17,660 nt of DNA from contig CAVHZB010000052.1 in NCBI GenBank assembly GCA_963640555.1, positions 1 to 17,660 on the forward strand, written 5' to 3'. The position numbers and the translations under genes were made by a program. The notes under the pieces were generated by a model. The model saw only the letters and a list, made by a program, of their open reading frames with translations, did not search any database and was not told where the DNA came from. The stretch's first letter is position 1. Every line of letters begins with the position of its first letter. This document shows, piece by piece, positions 15,581-17,660 of this stretch. Origin of the DNA: F23-B02 sp963640555. GTDB lineage: Bacteria > Bacillota > Clostridia > Oscillospirales > Oscillospiraceae.

Positions 15581-16024
15581 TTATATCGTTGCGCGCAGCT
15601 TGACCTGAGCTATTTGTTCCTTTTTAAGAAGCGTTCCGGAAACGGTTACATTTCCGTTTTCATACGCTTCAAGAGTTCCTGTCATAGACTTTCTGCCGTT
15701 TAATGCCTGATACAGCTTGACTTCGACCATAGAGCCGATAAACTTCTCAAAATCCGAAGGTCGTCTGAGCTCACGCTCAGCTCCGGCAGAGCCGACCTCA
15801 AACACATAGCTGTCAGGTATCGGGTCCGCCTCATCGAGAATTGGATCGAGTCTGCGGCTTATCGCCTCACAATCGGCAATACCTACGCCGCCCTCCTTGT
15901 CGATGAGTACTCTTAGATACCACGATCCGGCCTCTCTCACATATTCCACCGCCCAAAGCTCGCATCCGGCTTCTTCAACGACGGGTTTTGCAATTGCTTC
16001 AACTTTTTCGCTGATCTTACTCAT
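15581..16024 (-). CDS. rimP: Ribosome maturation factor RimP
   Basis: Assists 30S assembly, acting on S12-containing intermediates. The 147-aa protein has the family layout: an N-terminal alpha/beta domain with CELWAVEYVREAGSWYLRVLIDKEGGVGIADCEAISRRLDPILDE split by the usual conserved blocks, the VFEVGSAGAEREL segment (corresponding to the EVSSPGxxRPL motif, here more diverged), and a C-terminal SH3-like beta domain. AGGAG lies about 6 bases before ATG 16024. First gene of the operon, preceded by a 5' leader with a terminator-like hairpin. Confidence 0.94.
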   Translation of the reverse strand: MSKISEKVEAIAKPVVEEAGCELWAVEYVREAGSWYLRVLIDKEGGVGIADCEAISRRLDPILDEADPIPDSYVFEVGSAGAERELRRPSDFEKFIGSMVEVKLYQALNGRKSMTGTLEAYENGNVTVSGTLLKKEQIAQVKLRATI

Positions 16025-16065
16025 ATTTCGCTCCTGATTTTGTATTCGGCAAAATGCTCAACAAA

Positions 16066-16089
16066 AAGAGTGGGCTGTGACCCACTCTT
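16066..16089 (-). terminator. Terminator-like hairpin in the rimP-nusA leader
   Basis: AAGAGTGGG (16066-16074) with CCCACTCTT (16081-16089), a 9-bp stem with a 6-base loop, is followed on the minus strand by TTT-G-TT. It lies downstream of the predicted promoter (about +16 to +39) and about 40 bases before rimP, so operon transcripts must read through it. It may serve as a NusA-sensitive attenuator, or simply as a terminator for vanY read-through. Confidence 0.7.
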
Positions 16090-16111
16090 GAAAACTTACT
16101 GACTAACACAC

Positions 16112-16140
16112 ATAATAGCACCTATATGCCGTTATTGCAA
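16112..16140 (-). promoter_or_regulatory. Sigma-A promoter of the rimP-ribF operon
   Basis: On the minus strand TTGCAA (16140-16135) and TATTAT (16117-16112) are separated by 17 bases, with the expected start near 16105. It lies in the 162-base gap between vanY and rimP. The rest of the gap holds the leader hairpin. Confidence 0.7.
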
Positions 16141-16186
16141 GCATTTTTTGCGTTCCGCAGCACAATTTATTGTTCTTGCCCGCTTG

Positions 16187-16978
16187 TCAGCTATAGTGCG
16201 CGATAAATTCCTCAAGGCTGAGCCCGTTTTGGGTTATGAACTCGGCAGCCTCCTTACCGACATAGCGGTAATGCCACGGCTCATCCCACCCGGTGATGCT
16301 TTCTTTACTGCTCGGATAACGCTTTATAAAACCATACTGCGCGCAGTTTGCATCAAGCCATGCAAAAAACTCGGCATTCATCTTTGAGTAATCCAGAACC
16401 TCATACTGCTGATCCATAATATCTATGGCAAGACCGGTCTGATGATCACTCGTACCGGGCTTTGCAATTATCTCCTCGGCAAGCGTCTGTGCTTCCTCAT
16501 ATGTATATGCTCCGTTCTGCGAAAGCTCTGATGCCTTCTCGTTGAACATTTGCTGCTGACTGGCAAAGGATACATATCCCGCGCTGATATATGGAGTAAA
16601 GCCGGCTTCTTTTGCGGCATCGAGCAGCTCGTTAAGGTTTTTTATTGCCCGTTTGTCAAAATATATCCCGCTCGAACCTATCTGCTTTACATCGGGAGCG
16701 TAGGCTCTGAGCTTATTATCTTTATTTATGAGTATATACTGCCAATCGCTTACGGTTATGTTGGGAAAGCTTAAGTCTGCATACTTGTCATTGGCTGAAT
16801 CTTCCGTTTTCTCATAGTCCTTCATAGGGTCATCAAGATCGTTTGTTTCCACAAATACCCGATCCGATGAGCCGACTATCACTTCGGAAGTAAGCTGCAT
16901 ACGAGAATTAACTATCAAAACGAGCGTTGCTGCCATTATAAGCATAAAAAATGTCCACACTGTTTTTTTGACTCGCAT
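16187..16978 (-). CDS. VanY-family D-alanyl-D-alanine carboxypeptidase, membrane anchored
   Basis: A zinc D,D-carboxypeptidase that trims the terminal D-Ala of peptidoglycan stem peptides outside the membrane. One N-terminal helix (about residues 8-26) acts as signal anchor; the catalytic domain fills the second half. Zinc-site motifs are SDHQTGLAIDI (the His and Asp ligands of SxHxxGxAxD) and EPWHYRYVG (catalytic Glu and third ligand His). SAGYVSFASQQQMFNEK matches the family's YRSxxxQxxL-type segment. I place the start at ATG 16978, where AGGTGAGCTT stands just upstream; the open frame continues to 17014 without support. This gives 263 aa. The gene has its own promoter at 17005-17033 and is 61 bases after sigK. 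Nothing links it to vancomycin resistance; a role in cell wall or spore cortex remodelling is inference. Confidence 0.93.
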   Translation of the reverse strand: MRVKKTVWTFFMLIMAATLVLIVNSRMQLTSEVIVGSSDRVFVETNDLDDPMKDYEKTEDSANDKYADLSFPNITVSDWQYILINKDNKLRAYAPDVKQIGSSGIYFDKRAIKNLNELLDAAKEAGFTPYISAGYVSFASQQQMFNEKASELSQNGAYTYEEAQTLAEEIIAKPGTSDHQTGLAIDIMDQQYEVLDYSKMNAEFFAWLDANCAQYGFIKRYPSSKESITGWDEPWHYRYVGKEAAEFITQNGLSLEEFIAHYS

Positions 16979-17004
16979 AAGCTCACCTCCCTGTATCCTG
17001 TGGT

Positions 17005-17033
17005 ATTGTACCATATTGATAGCCTTTATACAA
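17005..17033 (-). promoter_or_regulatory. Promoter of the VanY-like gene
   Basis: On the minus strand TTGTAT (17033-17028) and TACAAT (17010-17005) have a 17-base spacer; the -10 is close to consensus and the -35 matches at 4 of 6 positions. It lies just past the sigK stop, so the gene need not depend on read-through from sigK. Confidence 0.65.
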
Positions 17034-17038
17034 GTGCC

Positions 17039-17410
17039 TTATGCGATCGGCTCATCGTCGCTCATAGCGTTTTTAAGCTTTTCCAACGCTTTCTTTTCTA
17101 TCCTACTCACATACGAGCGGCTTATGCCGCATTCTTGAGCCGTTTCCCGTTGGGTCATTGGCGGATTGCCGAGCAATCCATAGCGCAGCATAATTATTCT
17201 CCCCTCTCTCTTACTGAGAGAGGCTTTTACTATCTCTCTTAGCTTGCCGCACAGCTCCATATTGCCGATGCGCTCGCTCATTTCATCGTCCTGCGCCAAA
17301 ACATCCATAAACGAAAGATTATTGCCTTCCCCATCGGTTTCCAGCACATCGGAAAGGCTCACATCTCCCATGGATTTCTTTTGACTTCTGAAATGCATGA
17401 GGATCTCATT
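17039..17410 (-). CDS. sigK: SigK C-terminal segment (sigK 3' part, interrupted)
   Basis: Encodes the last 123 residues of the mother-cell late-sporulation sigma factor. It begins within region 2 at NEILMHFRSQKK, continues with DVSLSDVLETDGEGNNLSFMDVL (region 3 side), and ends with the region 4 helix-turn-helix TQRETAQECGISRSYVSRIEKKAL, which contacts the -35 box. SigK is favoured over SigE because of NEILMH, DVSL with EGN, and ISRSYVSRIEKKAL. The open frame extends upstream to 17584, but those codons are the recombinase gene read in another frame and have no sigma homology. The N-terminal half of sigK, with regions 1-2, is not in the window and must lie elsewhere, or have been lost. As it stands this segment lacks its own start and should be silent until the intervening DNA is removed. 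Confidence 0.88.
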   Translation of the reverse strand, partial: NEILMHFRSQKKSMGDVSLSDVLETDGEGNNLSFMDVLAQDDEMSERIGNMELCGKLREIVKASLSKREGRIIMLRYGLLGNPPMTQRETAQECGISRSYVSRIEKKALEKLKNAMSDDEPIA

Positions 17411-17420
17411 CGCTATCCTC
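17399..17420. other. Probable recombination (att) site within sigK
   Basis: The minus strand reads GAGGAT, then AGCGAATGAG, then ATCCTC. The 6-bp arms are exactly complementary and the 10-base centre contains AATGA (17410-17406), the pentanucleotide at which Bacillus subtilis sigK is rejoined after skin excision. SigK similarity ends here and the recombinase begins. Dyad half-sites flanking a short core are typical of serine-recombinase sites. The partner site is outside the window. Confidence 0.7.
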
Positions 17421-17660
17421 TCCTGACGGACACATAAGTTGCTCAACAGGGGGCAAATCCACCTCTCCGTCCTCCGCAAAAAGGTACACGTAGGCATTTT
17501 TGCCGTCCCAGACCACTTTCTTGACGATGGTCCGCAGCAGGCGGCGTTTTTCCTCCAGCGTTGCCGAATCCACTGCATTGGCAAACGACTCGATCATTTC
17601 CTGATGGAAGGCGAACTCCTGATGGAGCATCCGGCTCTGCTCGGTGAGGGCTTCCAGCTC
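17406..17660 (-). CDS. Large serine recombinase, C-terminal end (partial)
   Basis: The visible 84 codons, entering from the right edge, match the C-terminus of large serine (resolvase/invertase) recombinases. They show a helical, Glu/Ala-rich coiled-coil stretch (ELEALTEQSRMLHQEF...), then LLRTIVKKVVWDGKNAYVYLF, the family's ending beta block, and a short polar tail. The first Met in view (17630) is internal; the catalytic Ser domain and zinc-finger region lie beyond the window. Its stop codon TGA is the last three bases of the AATGA core at 17406-17410. Same strand as sigK and directly upstream of its 3' part. It probably excises the intervening element, the role played by SpoIVCA in Bacillus subtilis. 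A phage or conjugative-element integrase sitting in sigK is the alternative. Confidence 0.82.
   Translation of the reverse strand, partial: ELEALTEQSRMLHQEFAFHQEMIESFANAVDSATLEEKRRLLRTIVKKVVWDGKNAYVYLFAEDGEVDLPPVEQLMCPSGEDSE
17406..17660. mobile_element. One end of a sigK intervening (skin-like) element
   Basis: The boundary is set by loss of SigK similarity at the AATGA core, and the only visible cargo is the recombinase end. The other end, size and further cargo of the element are outside the window. An excisable element restoring sigK during sporulation is the best explanation, but a permanent insertion cannot be excluded. Confidence 0.65.

Noticed and set aside
16979..17014. Longer N-terminus for the VanY-like protein
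   Set aside because: It would run through the ribosome-binding site and the -10 box that serve the ATG at 16978.
17411..17584. Upstream extension of the sigK open frame
   Set aside because: These codons lie in the recombinase gene read in a different frame and show no sigma-factor similarity.

Overview
The window looks like chromosomal DNA of a spore-forming, anaerobe-type Firmicute (class Clostridia, probably an Oscillospirales/Ruminococcaceae-like lineage, moderately GC-rich). Three things point there: an alpha/beta-type small acid-soluble spore protein at the left edge, the 3' half of the mother-cell sporulation sigma factor sigK at the right edge, and the Gram-positive order of the rimP-nusA-ylxR-ylxQ-infB-rbfA-nrnA-truB-ribF cluster. 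A 10-base run of N inside a tandem-repeat gene suggests a draft or metagenome assembly. The lineage is inferred from gene content only.

Layout. 1-167 (-): start of an SASP gene. 168-531: non-coding, with a strong forward sigma-A promoter inside a nested inverted repeat. 532-5520 (+): a three-gene operon, two paralogous YhgE/Pip-type membrane proteins separated by a small two-helix membrane protein, closed by an intrinsic terminator at 5541. 5596-8062 (-): a three-gene accessory operon made of a two-helix membrane protein, a membrane-anchored zinc-ribbon/TPR/RCC1-like beta-propeller protein (the gap is in its repeats) and a 65-aa orphan. Its promoter is overlapped by a palindrome, and a perfect 26-bp version of that palindrome lies 158 bp further upstream. 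8328-16024 (-): the nine-gene transcription/translation operon, tightly packed with several overlapping stop/start pairs. It has a good sigma-A promoter and a terminator-like hairpin in its leader. 16187-16978 (-): a VanY-like D,D-carboxypeptidase with its own promoter. 17039-17410 (-): the C-terminal part of SigK. 17406-17660 (-): the C-terminal end of a large serine recombinase that runs directly into sigK.

The most notable point is the right edge. The SigK reading frame stops having SigK homology exactly at an AATGA pentanucleotide in the Asn-Glu codons of its region 2 (NEILMH). A serine-recombinase gene abuts this point and takes its stop codon from the same five bases. That is the arrangement expected of a sigK intervening (skin-like) element, in which developmentally timed excision restores sigK in the mother cell. 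The second most notable group is regulatory: the spaced palindromes upstream of the propeller operon, the inverted repeat around the Pip-operon promoter, and the attenuator-like hairpin in front of rimP-nusA.
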